A stretch of DNA of 64,000 bases from Platerodrilus igneus. Its lineage: Eukaryota > Arthropoda > Insecta > Coleoptera > Lycidae. The stretch is from the NCBI GenBank assembly GCA_036346225.1, contig JARFIW010000139.1:9281001-9345000 (forward strand). Reading direction: 5' to 3'. Below the pieces are notes generated by a model. The model was not told the origin of the DNA. It did not search any database and saw only the letters and a list, made by a program, of their open reading frames with translations. The translations under genes were made by a program, and so were the position numbers. Shown in pieces: positions 1-10,799 of this stretch (the first letter of the stretch is position 1; each line of letters opens with the position of its first letter).

Positions 1-437
1 TTAATACATAACAAGCATGTGAATCTCTATTACTTTCAGAAGTTTTTCAAGCTGTCTTAGCTAGCACGTTACACTACCTAGGGTGTAAGCATCTTTCACT
101 TCAAGACGAGGTCTTCCACGTTTTGAGTTTGTCAATTCCTGAACAACATATTCCGTCATTATTATTTTGCAAAACAGTAGATTTAATTGAAAATAAAACA
201 TCAAACAATAATAAATGCAATTTCAGAAAAATATTTCCAATAAATCATTATGAACCCTTACTTTATAACGACATTAAAGAAACAATTGATTCGTTTACCG
301 ATTTGGACATACGACACGAAAAAAGAAACCGATACGTGTCGAGGTAAAGCTACTTCAAGATTACAGATTAAAGATGATTACTCTGTGCAATCTTGTTTAA
401 ACCGTTTCACAGCACTCGTTACTAGATATAATAAAAT
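1..437. other. Unassigned left flank
   Basis: AT-rich sequence left of the first LTR. Two overlapping short open frames (123-347 and 250-453, plus strand) have no motif I recognise, and the second runs into the LTR, so neither is supported as a gene. Bases 433-437 (AAAAT) are one copy of the target duplication of the adjoining BEL/Pao element. Confidence 0.5.
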
Positions 438-719
438 TGTTGCGGTTGGCTAATCCGCAAATTGGCAATCGAGATGCAAAGAAATAGAACCTCTACAAGA
501 TTAGGCGGGAGGTGTAGACAAACAAGGTACACACAATAAAACTATAAATCTTGTAGTTTAGGGTAAGGTTTATTACTGATATGCTTTCCCATTTCAAAAA
601 CTAATAACTATATGACAAATTTAAATATAATAACCATGGCACCAACATATGCCATCTTAAGCTTTCATAAATTCAAAAACAAATCCAAAGTTCACTATTA
701 TTTATGTTGTATTGCAACA
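438..719 (-). repeat. 3' LTR of BEL/Pao copy 1
   Basis: This ~282-bp LTR begins TGTTGCGG and ends GCAACA on the plus strand, matching 6279-6564 along its length. Just inside it, 720-735 reads on the minus strand as a GGTGGGCGGAAA-type purine tract, the expected plus-strand primer site of a minus-strand element. Confidence 0.9.
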
Positions 720-860
720 TTTCCGCCCACCGTTACTTATCACATCGAGTTTGGCTAATTTTGACACAGGACGTTTTAAAACACCGCTGCTCGTCCTAAC
801 TTCAACTATACGTATGCGCCCATCTTTAGAAGGAAAAGTATTTACAATTACGCCTTTCCG

Positions 861-1256
861 TTACTGACTTCTGAGAGAGCCCTCATCACAAATTATTACC
901 AGGTCACCTTCTTTAAACGGTTTTTGGGGCAAAAACCATTTAGTCCGCTTTGTAAGAGTTGGCAAATATTCGCGTATCCAGCGACGCCAAAAGCAGTTCT
1001 TTAGTTGCTGGCTTATCTGGTATTGCTCTTGGCTACTAGATGCTGTCTCTGATCCTAGAGTTTGAGTCGAATTCGTTGTACCCAGCAAAAAGTGGTTAGG
1101 CGTAAGCAGCTCTGGGTCATCTGCATTTATCAGTATGTGAGTAAGTGGACGGCTATTAATAATGTTTTCAGCTTCTATCAAAAGACTGCGTAAAGTCTCG
1201 ACCTGCGGAGCTACTTCCTTCAGCACTATCGCAAGTACCTTTTTGATCGACTGCAC
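861..1256 (-). pseudogene. BEL/Pao copy 1 integrase C-terminal region
   Basis: A 131-residue piece. LIEAENIINSRPLTHI and LLTPNHFLLG are the conserved end of BEL/Pao integrase; FWRRWIREYLPTLTKRTKW and FKEGDLVIICDEG are the DUF5641-type tail. Between 1257 and 1393 the minus strand still hints at the Glu region of the core, but with stops. Confidence 0.85.
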
Positions 1257-1393
1257 AAACCTTTCCCAACATCCACCACTGCTGGGGTTGGCTGGGCAGT
1301 TAAATTCCCATTATATATTCCGAACTGAAAGTTCGTTCTGAATGTAGGCCATGTCGAATATATCTTCAACCTTATGTAGCTCGCCATCAGCAC

Positions 1394-2131
1394 CTACAAA
1401 ATTAGTGCCCATATCTTGATAGGGACCCCGCGACGATTAACAAAATTTCTTATGCACAATATGCAGGCATCTGTGGATAGATTAGTGGCTAGCTCTATAT
1501 GTACTGCGCGAATTGTCATGCATGTAAATAATGCGGCCCACCTCTTTTTCCTTCTCCTTCCTATAGCAACTTGCAACGGACCAAAATAATCTAGACCAGT
1601 GTAAGTAAATGGTCTTACAAATGGTGTCAAACGATCTGCTGGTAACTGCCCCATCATAGGAGGTTTTGGTGTAGCCTTTCTAATTTTGCACTGAATGCAG
1701 TTTGCTTTAATTCGCTTCACAACTACTCCGACATGCAATATCCAGTACTTTCTTCTTATTTCATTAATCTTCTGATGGTGAAATCTATTGTGATTCCATG
1801 AGGCGACTAAATCGGTGAAAGCGTGGTTCTTAGGGAGTATGGTTGGTCGACGTGCAGACTCTGGTAATGTTGAAGCATAGTCAGTTCTCCAATAGGCACA
1901 AAGTACACCTTCTTCGTTTAACATAGGGTTAAGTGTGAATATGCTGCTGCCACATGAAACTGATCGATTAGCTTTTAGATCATCAATTTCGCTACTGAAA
2001 ACTTGACGCTGGGCTAACTTACATAATATTTTTCCAGCGGCTTGAATCTCTTCCACGCATAGAGCGGCTATTGTGTTTTTTAGGCTCCCATCTCCACTAG
2101 CTTCTCGAATAACACGAAGAGGTCTCATCAC
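1394..2131 (-). pseudogene. BEL/Pao copy 1 integrase, zinc-binding and core (truncated)
   Basis: A 245-residue piece. H114/H118/H119 with C145/C148 form the H2C2 zinc-binding module (RFHHQKINEIRRKYWI, then NCIQCKI). The core begins YTGLDYFGPL, giving the first catalytic Asp (D181), followed by RRRKKRWAALFTCMTIRAVH, the BEL integrase signature. The frame breaks right where the second catalytic Asp should come (GVPIKIWALIL then stop), so the catalytic triad is incomplete. Confidence 0.88.
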
Positions 2132-2284
2132 CCAAGCAACTGTTCGTACTAAACGAAGAAAATTGAAATATTTAGTAAAATCTATAATAACCGTATCTAA
2201 TCACATGACATTAACGTTTCTCTTCAAAACATTCAATAGGTATTTGTTTGTCAACAAATCTGGGCCAGAACTCCTCAGCTTGTT

Positions 2285-2678
2285 TTAAGAACTCGGGTCC
2301 CATTAACCATGTGTTGTTCCCTTCATAATTTATCGGGTACTTAGTACGAGTTCCCGCATTGGCCACATTCAATGCTGTCGGCAACCAATTCCAGTCATTC
2401 TCATGCGTTGATTCTAATATTTCACCTACTCGAAGTGCTACAAATGTTTTAAATTGTCGATGGTCTGATTTTATCCAGGAAACTACCGTTTTAGAGTCGC
2501 TCTAGAAGTAAGACCTTTTTGGCTGCACATTGTGATTTTCTATAATTGCATTTTGCAAACGTGTATCTAGTAACGCCGCTTGAAGTTCTAAACGAGGAAT
2601 AGACAAGACCTTTAGTGGTGCACACTTAGTTTTCCCCGCAACAAAACAAACTTCAATAATATCTTGCCATAGGACACG
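2285..2678 (-). pseudogene. BEL/Pao copy 1 RNase H remnant
   Basis: The minus strand contains SIPRLELQAALLDTRLQ (RNase H Glu region), then SDSKTVVSWIKSDHRQF (second Asp region) and LPTALNVANAGTRTKYP (last motif). The Trp normally before SDS is a TAG stop here (~2500), and the last catalytic Asp reads Asn (NVAN instead of NVAD). These changes would abolish activity. The domain continues directly from the RT piece and leads to the integrase. Confidence 0.75.
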
Positions 2679-3880
2679 TCAGTAGGAGACTGCGGCGACA
2701 GCAGTCTCACTCGCATCGACAATTGAGAATTGACAATCGAGAATTGTGTCAGGTTGTTTTATATAACTCGAATAATGACGATTCCAGTGGAAGTTCTTTA
2801 CCTTTTGTAAAGCTCTTACAAACTGTCTGACCTTCATATGAATTTCATTAGGAATTATTTCATCCCATTTGACACCTACGCGCCAGAATTCTTGCAACAG
2901 TACCTTTCCATAAATTGTAAGGTTGGCCAGCATTCCAAACGGGTCATATATTGACATCACCAAGCTCAAAAATTCACGTTTGGTCGGGCACTGCTCGACT
3001 TTGATAATAATTGGGTTAACTCGATGTAAATACCATTTAAAGCAGAACTGATCGTTGCTACTATCCCAGTACATTCCTAGCACTTTATCTATAGTATCAA
3101 CTGGATTAATTTTAATTACGGCACTCATAGGGCTTTGATTGCCATTTAAAACAGATTGTACTGTGCTAGAATTGGACACGAAACCTCGAAGTTCAAATCC
3201 AGCTTTTGCGTGCGTATCCCTAACGCGGCCGCCTATGCATAGCGCTGTCTCCTCACTGTCAAAACTTGAGACCAAGTCGTCCATATAGTGATTAACTTTT
3301 ATTGCTGTCATCACTTCAGACTCGCTACTTGCCGATCCTCGGCATTCTTATTCCTAACATACAAGGCACTGCATGGGGAACAAGAGGCTCCGAACACCAT
3401 TGACGTCATTACATATGTTTCGACTGATTTTTCCATATTTCCGCTCCTCCAAAGAAATTGTTGCAAATGCAGGTCTTCTTCTTTTATTTTAATTTGAAGG
3501 AACATTTCTCTTATATCTGCACACAAGGCGATTGTATTTTCACGAAATCTAAATAATATGCCATTCAACGGTTGATTTAAATCTGGACCTTTTAATAAAA
3601 CTGAGTTCAACAAGATTCCGTTTACAGCTGCAGCGGCGTCAAATACGATGCGTACCTTCCCTGGCTTATTTGGATTGACCACAGCAAAATGAGGGAGGTA
3701 CCAAGTTCTAGGCGTTTCGACAGCTATCTCCTTTGGACTTAGTTTTCTAGCATATCCTTTGGATATGTAGCTAGTCATCACGGTGTTGTATGCTTCGTAA
3801 AATGACGGATCTTTTTTCATTTTTAGCTCTATATAACGCAAACGATTAAATGCTATTGTGTAGTTATTTGGGAGCGTCAC
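2679..3880 (-). pseudogene. BEL/Pao copy 1 reverse transcriptase (two frames)
   Basis: The first piece (3311-3880, 189 residues) has the RT fingers and palm: TWYLPHFAVVNPNKPGKVRI, then FDAAA, then ALCADIREMFLQIKI with the first catalytic Asp region, then MVFGASCSPCSALY. The second piece (2679-3314, 211 residues) overlaps by four bases in another frame and carries the catalytic YMDD at about 3276-3287, then KREFLSLVMSIYDPFGMLAN, the Pao-type signature after the palm. Together they cover most of an RT domain with both catalytic signatures, broken by one frameshift. This is one of the better-preserved parts of the element. Confidence 0.9.
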
Positions 3881-3892
3881 ATCGTCTGCTTT

Positions 3893-4129
3893 CTATAATA
3901 AACCAGTTTCAAATCTGTCACCAATCCTTTTAGTTGTCAACTTCAATATTTTCTTCGCTCTGAGTATTTTTTTAGATACAAGAGGTTCAGCTGATAGCAC
4001 GGCAACACCAAAATTTTCAGTAGTATAATAATCTTTTATCATGCGGTCAATTTCAAATTGCTTTGCCTCTTGAATGTGCATAACAGTTGACAAGTGGCAA
4101 CTATGAGACAATTTGCCGCTAGGCTGCAC
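3893..4129 (-). pseudogene. BEL/Pao copy 1 protease-RT linker
   Basis: A 78-residue piece between protease and reverse transcriptase. AKQFEIDRMIKDYYTTENFG and LVSKKILRAKKILKLTTKRI fit the linker that precedes the RT palm in BEL/Pao polyproteins. There is no catalytic motif. A one-base shift separates it from the RT piece at 3880. Confidence 0.65.
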
Positions 4130-4183
4130 ACCATAAATAACCCAACCTAATAGAGTTTTCGCAGCAATAACTTCACGATCACA

Positions 4184-4550
4184 TTATACTGTTTTCAAGC
4201 AGCGCGTTATATGACAATTATCGATACCAATTAAAATTCTTGGATTGGCTTTGGCATGTTCACAAACTGGAAAAAATCCTTTTATCTCGTGGTATCGACT
4301 GTGTAAGTCATTCAAATTTACTGTGTGAGTTTGCAACTCTAACATAGGCACAGTGCATGTTTTTAAATTATACCAATCTTTTCCTGATTCAACACCCTTA
4401 ATCTTCAAATCCACGGACATAGATGGTACTTCCACTACTTTTCCTCCAAACCACTGCAAAGCGAGTGGCCGCTTCTCTGAGGTTAAACCCAAATCTAATG
4501 CTAGTGCTTCATCCATTAGTGAAATAGCCGATCCTTCGTCTATAAACGCA
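4184..4550 (-). pseudogene. BEL/Pao copy 1 aspartic protease (DUF1758-like)
   Basis: The longest ATG-started piece is 4184-4516, but the frame is open upstream and there encodes FIDEGSAISL, with the aspartic protease D-E-G-S at about 4529-4540. The downstream part (LDLGLTSEKRPLALQWFGGK, later RILIGIDNCH) fits the DUF1758 peptidase fold. In active elements it cuts the gag-pol polyprotein. The catalytic Asp is present. The frame is lost upstream of ~4590 and just after 4184. Confidence 0.8.
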
Positions 4551-4597
4551 TAAGTTTTTATGCTGCGATTACTGGGGCCAATGAGGACTGGTAATAT

Positions 4598-4804
4598 TTA
4601 AAACAACAGCTGCGTGGTTTTTGGATCGAATGTTGCACGCGTTGTTGTTACTGGATGTGCACTTGTAGTTTCTTCCCAGCATGTTTGTGAGGTATTGTCA
4701 TGCAAGGTCGGATGGTGAATTCTCTTACAGTCTTGCATTTGGCAGGGTTTTTCGCGTCGGCATCTTTGAATGCTATGACCTTCAGACAAACAAGAGAAGC
4801 ACAA
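4598..4804 (-). pseudogene. BEL/Pao copy 1 zinc-knuckle segment
   Basis: A 68-residue piece carrying CFSCLSEGHSIQRC, a CCHC knuckle, followed by CQMQDCKRIHHPTLH, the second cysteine/histidine cluster typical of the BEL gag-protease junction. It continues the gag domain in a shifted frame (overlap at 4782-4804) and stops shortly before the protease. Confidence 0.82.
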
Positions 4805-5588
4805 CCTGTTTTTTCACCAACTGCCAACAAAGGTCTGAAGAACCATTTAAGTATTCGTCGCACTGAGACATATGGTGCGAACCAGAACACTTAATGCATT
4901 TCTTGATTTGACTTCCAGTGGCTTTATTCTTGTTCATGGTGAACACCTGTTTGGAATTATACTTTGGCTGTAGCTGTTGCGATCTCGTCGCTGCCGTTTG
5001 TGTGTTCATTGTTACTTTTGCTATAATTCTAGCCAGTTGTTCCAACCATTCACTAAGATGCTCTAGTGATGGAAACGGATTTATATTAGCGGCATACATG
5101 GCCCATTCTATTCTTTTGGACATGGGCATTTTGGAAACAAGCTCACCTAGCAAAGTGGGATTACACAAGTGTTGAGTTGCCTTTGCGTTCCTCAAAAATA
5201 TATTTAGGTTTTGAACCTTAGAAGCAAAACTAACTAGACGTTCCAAATGGTTTTCGGGAATAGGTTGAACATCCCGAGCCTTTTCAAGCTGCGATTTGAT
5301 AAGAATTTCAGGTCGACCATATTTAAATTCAAGTTGCTTAAGAACGTCAGTTACTCCTTGTGGACTTATTAACAAACTTTCCACCACTTCACGCGCCACA
5401 CTTTTTAAACTCTTTTGAAGACGAAATGTATTTTCTAAAAAGGTATACTGATATGCAGCCATGGATTCTTGAAACGCATTTATGTAAATTGGCCAGTCTT
5501 CGGGGCGTCTGCTAAACTCTGGAAGATCATATAATTTACGGATTTTTGCAGTGTCCTGGCTCGGCTTTACTGCTACTTGTGGTGACAA
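4782..5588 (-). pseudogene. BEL/Pao copy 1 gag, DUF1759-type domain and first CCHC knuckle
   Basis: An open piece of 268 residues. Residues ~15-190 have the layout of the DUF1759 gag region of BEL/Pao elements: LPEFSRRPEDWPIYINAF near the start, then FRLQKSLKSVAREVVESL, LEFKYGRPEILIKSQLEKA and LLGELVSKMPMSKRIEW. This region builds the particle coat in active elements. Near the C-terminus CIKCSGSHHMSQC is a degenerate nucleic-acid-binding CCHC knuckle. The frame then shifts at ~4800 into the next piece. Family membership is clear; the piece is not a complete gene. Confidence 0.85.
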
Positions 5589-6245
5589 ACATATTTTCCA
5601 CAGCAGTTACAGGATATGCAACATTAGATTGACAATAGGAATGTGTCGCAGGTTCATTGGCTAAACTTGTTGGAAGAACATTGTTTCTACTGAAAGGCAT
5701 TGCTCTCTGACAAACTGGTAGTTGTAAGCAATGCGACATTGTATGCAAGATAGGAAGGCTTTCAGGTTCGTTGACGATTGGTGGCATTGCGTTATAGCTC
5801 GGAGATGACATTCTAGACATTGACTGCTGCACAGAAGATACGACGTATTGTGCTTGTATGCATGTCGCAGCAGTACTGTAACTGTTTACAGGCATTACAT
5901 TTACCGCTTGACTAGGTAAGCAATGAGGACTAATAAGCGGATCTTTTGGAACTGACGGCAAAGTTGCATCATACTCCTGACTTTCAAACTGTTTTCTAAG
6001 TCTTGATTCTTAGCTTCTACAATACCCAGGCGGTCAACGAGTTGTTTAAGCAAATTGTTAACCCCAACGTCGGAATGGTTTTTGGCGGTGTTCTTTGGGC
6101 AATCAGTGCCACCACTGTTAAGGCTCCCTTCATCGCTTGTTGGAATATTTGGTATTTGACTAATATCCATATGGAAATCTTCTAAATATTTTGGCTTCTT
6201 TTTAAACGCCGGCCTCGTCTCGGCATGTAGACACAACTTCTGCAT
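5536..6245 (-). pseudogene. BEL/Pao copy 1 gag, N-terminal part (frameshifted)
   Basis: Two overlapping minus-strand open pieces (5901-6245 and 5536-5961) lie directly inside the 5' LTR, where gag starts. The first carries a stretch rich in hydrophobic heptads (LLKQLVDRLGIVEAKNQDLE), plausibly a coiled coil as in many BEL gag N-termini. The second is rich in Ser, Pro and Val with no known motif. They change frame near 5905-5960. Assignment to gag rests on position and on the recognisable gag domain that follows; the sequence alone would not identify them. Confidence 0.6.
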
Positions 6246-6278
6246 AGGTATTTATGTGAACTTGGCAAACAGAACTAA

Positions 6279-6564
6279 AGATGCGGTTGGCTAATCCGCA
6301 AATTGACAATCGAGATGCAAAGAAATATAACCTCTACAAGATTAGGCGGGAGGTGTAGACAGGCAAGGTACACACAATAAAACTATAAATCTTGTAGTTT
6401 AGTGTAAGGGGTTTATTTCTGATATGCTTTCCCTTTTCAAAAACTAATAATACTATATGACAAATTTAAATATAATAACCATGGCATCAACATATGCCTT
6501 CTTAAACTTTCATAAATTCAAAAACAAATCCAAAGTTCACTATTATTTATGTAGTATTGCAACA
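6279..6564 (-). repeat. 5' LTR of BEL/Pao copy 1
   Basis: This is the partner of the LTR at 438-719. Its outer end (GCAACA then AAAAT) is intact. Its inner end reads AGATGCGG where the partner has TGTTGCGG, so the last three bases next to the primer-binding region have diverged. I could not identify the primer tRNA. Confidence 0.88.
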
Positions 6565-6569
6565 AAAAT

Positions 6570-7866
6570 AAACTGCAATTAATGCACAAAGAAACATGGT
6601 GAATTTGATAAAAAGACAGTTTATACAAACATCACTAAACAACATTTAATCTCAAATTCATTTGCTACACTAATTTTAAATATACAACAATTTTATGTTT
6701 CAACACGTCGATCTTCCAATCGTTTCCTATGTTATTGGATTTAACATCTTTCTGCTCAAAGGAAAGACAATACTTTCCAATGTCCAATTAATCAAATTCA
6801 AGTGTTATATACACTATAAGGTGTCATTCAACATAGCAGTTCCACCCCTGATGGACATTATGGCACTAATGTAAAACAAGAACTCTAATAGAAAACGATG
6901 GTTTTATTTATTAGACTTCATACCTAGAAATCAAAAAACATACCTTATTATCTTCACAGTGTAAATGTGCCGTACCTAACATTGGAATTCCATCGGGAAA
7001 ATGGTATCATGTCAGTGATTCTCATGTTACGTAAGTGCCCGAAAGGTAAGTACTCGGTGCACAAACATATATACTTTTTTATGAACAAATTTTGTAATCT
7101 CTAACATACCGTATATAGATAATGTTATATACTAAATATAACAAAAGCTCTAAAAACTGGTCAAATAAAAAAAACGTTCAAAATATATTAGCTAGTGATC
7201 TCTTAAAACACATTACTGTTCTTTTGCTCTAGCCCACAATTTATTTGTAGTCCATAAGAAAAACTGGGTTTATTCTATTACCCTACCTCTTTCTGTCCTT
7301 TTCTTTCATTGCACTAGCATGGATAGCTAAGTATTTAATAATGTCCGTCAATGCATAAGAGAAACATTTATTTATTTAAACGATTTTAATTTACAAAACC
7401 GAATTCAAACGACTATAATAACACATTTTTAAAAATTTTGAAGGTTAGGTATATCATCAAACCTAAATTGATATTGTATACAATCCAAGGAAAATAGGAA
7501 ATAGTAAGTTATTCTAAAAACAACTACTAGATAGCGCTACCATGTTTCAACACAAATACTAAATACAGTACACAAATATTTTACTTTTAAATATTTCCCT
7601 ATTAATAATTACAAATCGGTTTAGTTATTTGTTGTAGGTCTAAACTTTTAAACAAGTTTAGACTTGTTTTATATATTAAAATGTAATTGCTTTTGTTTAT
7701 ACCTTACAGTACAATGACTATGGTGTTTTCCTTAGTGAGAGTACATATTTATTTATGGGTGTTTTCTCAGGAATGTGGATGGATGTGAGAACCTAACCTA
7801 TGATGAGAACATTGTTCTCCACGTGTGTGAAGTAGATTTCATTTTATCTGTAATCTGACTTGACTA
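6570..7866. other. Stretch without genes
   Basis: AT-rich, with no convincing coding frame, RNA gene or element end between the BEL/Pao insertion and the inverted repeat at 7870. Two imperfect direct copies of a GTCCATTTTATGTTA-type unit begin just after it, near 7896 and 7937. Confidence 0.5.
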
Positions 7867-7869
7867 TGT

Positions 7870-7893
7870 GAGCCGTTTTCTTTGAAAGTGGTG
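7870..7893. repeat. Left arm of a long-range inverted repeat
   Basis: These 24 bases (GAGCCGTTTTCTTTGAAAGT then GGTG) are the exact reverse complement of 10764-10787, and similarity continues inward for ~15 more bases. Related copies of the CCACTTTCAAAG core lie at about 8120-8138 and 10585-10605. The pair encloses the LINE pieces and tandem array. Confidence 0.85.
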
Positions 7894-8252
7894 GTGAAGT
7901 CCATTTTATGTTATTGGAGATATATTTATTAAGGGTGTCCATTTTATGTTAATGGAAATACATTTGAGGGTTCGTGTTTAAATGGTATGAAAAATATTGG
8001 TTTAAGTTAATAATAGGCTCATTTTGTTTTTTAAATATTAAATTTATTTAAGTTTATAATGTAATCTTTTTTAAAGTATTAGTTAAAAGAAATTCATTCT
8101 TTTGATGATATGAAATGGACTTACACACCGCTTTCAAAGTCAACAAAAAGCAAAGTCTTACATCTACAGAATATTAACTACGGTTTTTAATTGAAACAAA
8201 CTAATTTCTTTTTATTTAATTTTCATTAAATACTTCAACAAAGAGAGATGAT

Positions 8253-9706
8253 ATGGATGAGTTAGAGAACGAACAAGAAGAGGATGTAGAAATAGGGTTC
8301 TCAATATTAAGAGAAGAATTTGATAGAGCTGTTAGGGATCTTAAACTAAATAAAGCTTCGGGGATGGACGATATACCCGCAGAATTAATAAAATATGCAA
8401 GTCAGAAAACTTTAGACAAACTATATGAAGTAGTAAAAGTAATATATGATACAGGTGAGGTCCCAATAGATTTCTAAAAAAATATTATCCAAATCCCAAA
8501 AAAGTCACCAGCTGATAGGTGTGAGAATTTGAGAACGGTTAGTTTAACTTTTCACGCTTCCAAAATACTCACAATAATAATTAAAAATGAGTAGAAGCTT
8601 TGACTGAAAATTATTTAGGCGAAGAACAATATGGTTTTCGTAAAGACAGAGGGACTAGAGAACCGATACTAATGATTAGGGTAATTATCGAAAAAATAAA
8701 ATAAAAAGACTCATTTCGCGTTTGTAGATTTAGAAAAAGCATTTGATAGGGTTAATTGGACTGTTACGTTCAGGGTTTTGCGAAATATAGGAATCTCTCA
8801 TGGGGATAGACAAATTATTTACAGTCTATATAAAAGCTATCGCCCTTGATTTTTAATGTTTATATGAGGAAGATTTGAACTTAGCTAGAGAGAGAAAAGT
8901 GATAGGTATTAGTGTGCAGGGACAGAAAATAGACGTTACGTTTTGCAGATGATATAGCCATTATAGCAGAGTCTAGAAAAGAGTTAGGAGAGTTTTAAAT
9001 ATTTTAGATCTGATACTACAGAGTAACTATAGTATACGAATTAACTCAGGAAAGACAAAGATAATGACAAGTGAGTTACAGCCTAGTTCTAAACCAAAAT
9101 TAAAAATAGATAATACCGAGTTAGAGGAGGTAGCTGAATTGTGCTATTTAGGTAGTATAATTACAAAGGACAGACGTAGCAGAAGGGATATAGTAGCTAG
9201 AATAGCTCAAACTAGAAAAATGTTTTTTAAAAAAAAAAGACTTACTAATAGCTAATAGTATTAGTTTAGATAATAGAAAAAGTTTCTTAAAGTCACACGT
9301 ATGGAGCGTTCTATTATACAGTAGTGAAACTTAGACAATTACAGAGGTAGATAAGAAAAAGTTACAAGCTTTTGAAACTTGATGTTATAGGAGAATGTTA
9401 AAGATTAGTTGGACAGATAGAGTAACAAATGAGGAAGTATATAGAAGGATAGGTGAGGAACCCTATGTGTGGAAACAATTAAAGGCCAGGAGAAATATAA
9501 TGATAGGACATAAGTTAAGACATGAGGGACCATTTAGTAAGGTCTTAGATTATAGACTACCAAATAAAAATAGAGTAGGAAGACCTAGACAAAGCTATAT
9601 TAGTCAAATTATTAGAGATTTAGGTTGCGAAGGGTATGTAGACCTTTTTAGACTAGCTCAGAATAGAAAAGAATTTAAAACTGTGTCAAACCGACCTTAA
9701 GTAAGT
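8253..9706 (+). pseudogene. LINE copy 1: reverse transcriptase, frameshifted
   Basis: This is a non-LTR retrotransposon RT in pieces. 8253-8477 has KLNKASGMDDIPAELIKYAS (RT entry motif). Out-of-frame sequence follows with RT-like signatures, including the FADDIAIIAES palm motif near 8940-8985. 9064-9255 has KIDNTELEEVAELCYLGSII, and 9395-9700 has the C-terminal region MLKISWTDRVTNEEVYRRIG, then RRNIMIGHKLRHEGP and GRPRQSYISQIIRDLG. The same family is seen at 19610-20705. No endonuclease domain lies upstream, so it is 5' truncated. Clade is uncertain; this RT type is widespread in insect genomes. Confidence 0.85.
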
Positions 9707-9751
9707 TCCAAAACGAAACAAAAAAAATAAATAAAAATCAGTTAACTAAAT

Positions 9752-10030
9752 GTCACCATGACATAACTCACAATTAGTTAGCGGTCTGGCATGTTGGTAG
9801 CGATTCGTTGCTTAAGCCTTACCATAACATAAAATTTAATAAACGTCACCATGACATAACGCGCAATTAGTTAACGATCTGGCATGTTAGCAGCGTTTCG
9901 CTGTTTAAGCCTTACCATAACATATAACTTAATTCATGTCTCCATGACATAACTCACAATTAGTTAGCTGTCTGGCATGTTGGCAGCGATTCTTTACTTA
10001 AGCCTTACCATAATATATAATTTAACACTT
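9752..10030. repeat. Three tandem copies of a 93-bp unit
   Basis: Units begin at about 9752, 9845 and 9938, each starting GTCACCATGACATAAC (third copy GTCTCCATG) and containing CTGGCATGTT and TTAAGCCTTACCATAA. Spacing is exactly 93 bp both times. The array sits directly after the LINE copy 1 coding end, where a 3' untranslated region would be. Confidence 0.92.
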
Positions 10031-10149
10031 CCTTTTTTGGAGGAAATAACCAAGTAATGTTTCATTTCCTTATGAATGGGAATCATGTAAATATGTTGGA
10101 GTTCTTTAACAACCATCAGGTTGCTAATATCTATGTAGAGCCAGGTAGA

Positions 10150-10300
10150 TAAGAAAAAGGTAGAAGAGTATAGGAAGACCTAGACCAAGCTATATTATTC
10201 AAATTATTAGAAATTTAGGTTGTGTAGGGTATGTAGAACTTTTTAGATTAGCACAGAATAGAAAAGAAGTTAGAGCTGCGTCAAACCGACCTTATCTGGT
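10150..10300 (+). repeat. Second copy of the LINE copy 1 3' end
   Basis: 10166-10290 repeats 9575-9700 closely (GGAAGACCTAGAC...TATATTA, then TTAGGTTGYGWAGGGTATGT and CGACCTTA). It is therefore a duplicated C-terminal tail of the same LINE lying beyond the 93-bp array, followed by the sequence ATGATGATGAATAATA that may be the original 3' end. Confidence 0.85.
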
Positions 10301-10763
10301 CGAAAACAAAATGATGATGAATAATATAATATGAAATGCACATCTAACACTTAATTGTTTTAACTATAGTAATACTTTGAGACCTCAAGATTCAGTGACC
10401 AAATACGACATATTACTATATTTCATACAGTGACTTTATATTCTATAATAAATGGGAAAAAACCGAAATTCTGAGAAACTATAAAAATGTTATTGACATT
10501 TACAATGTTGCACCACATATAAAAATGCATTCAAGAAATTATGCAGTACAGTTTTGAACTAAATAGTAGTGTCTTTGAGGAAAGTGGACTTACGCCATTT
10601 TCAAAGTAATTATATTCGTAACTTCATTAACTACGAAAATTTGTAATGATAAAAACAATGAAATTTTTAATAAATTTTTTTTTGAAAAGGTTTATAAATA
10701 AAAAGTTCATAGTAAAATGTATTCATGTTTATCATTAACTAATTTTTTGTCAAAATGAACTTA

Positions 10764-10787
10764 CACCACTTTCAAAGAAAACGGCTC
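10764..10787. repeat. Right arm of the long-range inverted repeat
   Basis: Perfect 24-base partner of 7870-7893. No clear target duplication was found outside the arms, so whether they are true transposon termini or pieces of a satellite-like repeat is open. Confidence 0.85.
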
Positions 10788-10799
10788 ATATAGAGAACA

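Larger units (their letters stand above)
438..6564 (-). mobile_element. BEL/Pao LTR retrotransposon copy 1, decayed
   Basis: This is a full-length but inactive BEL/Pao element read on the minus strand. From high to low coordinates it has a 5' LTR, gag (DUF1759-like region and CCHC knuckles), aspartic protease (DUF1758-like, D-E-G-S), reverse transcriptase with YMDD, RNase H, zinc-binding and core integrase, the integrase C-terminal region, a purine tract and a 3' LTR. The flanks 433-437 and 6565-6569 are both AAAAT, the 5-bp duplication expected for this superfamily. The polyprotein is one reading frame in active members; here it is split into about ten open pieces by frameshifts and stops. 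The two LTRs differ by scattered substitutions and small indels, so the insertion is not recent. The domain order and target duplication make the assignment firm. Confidence 0.93.
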
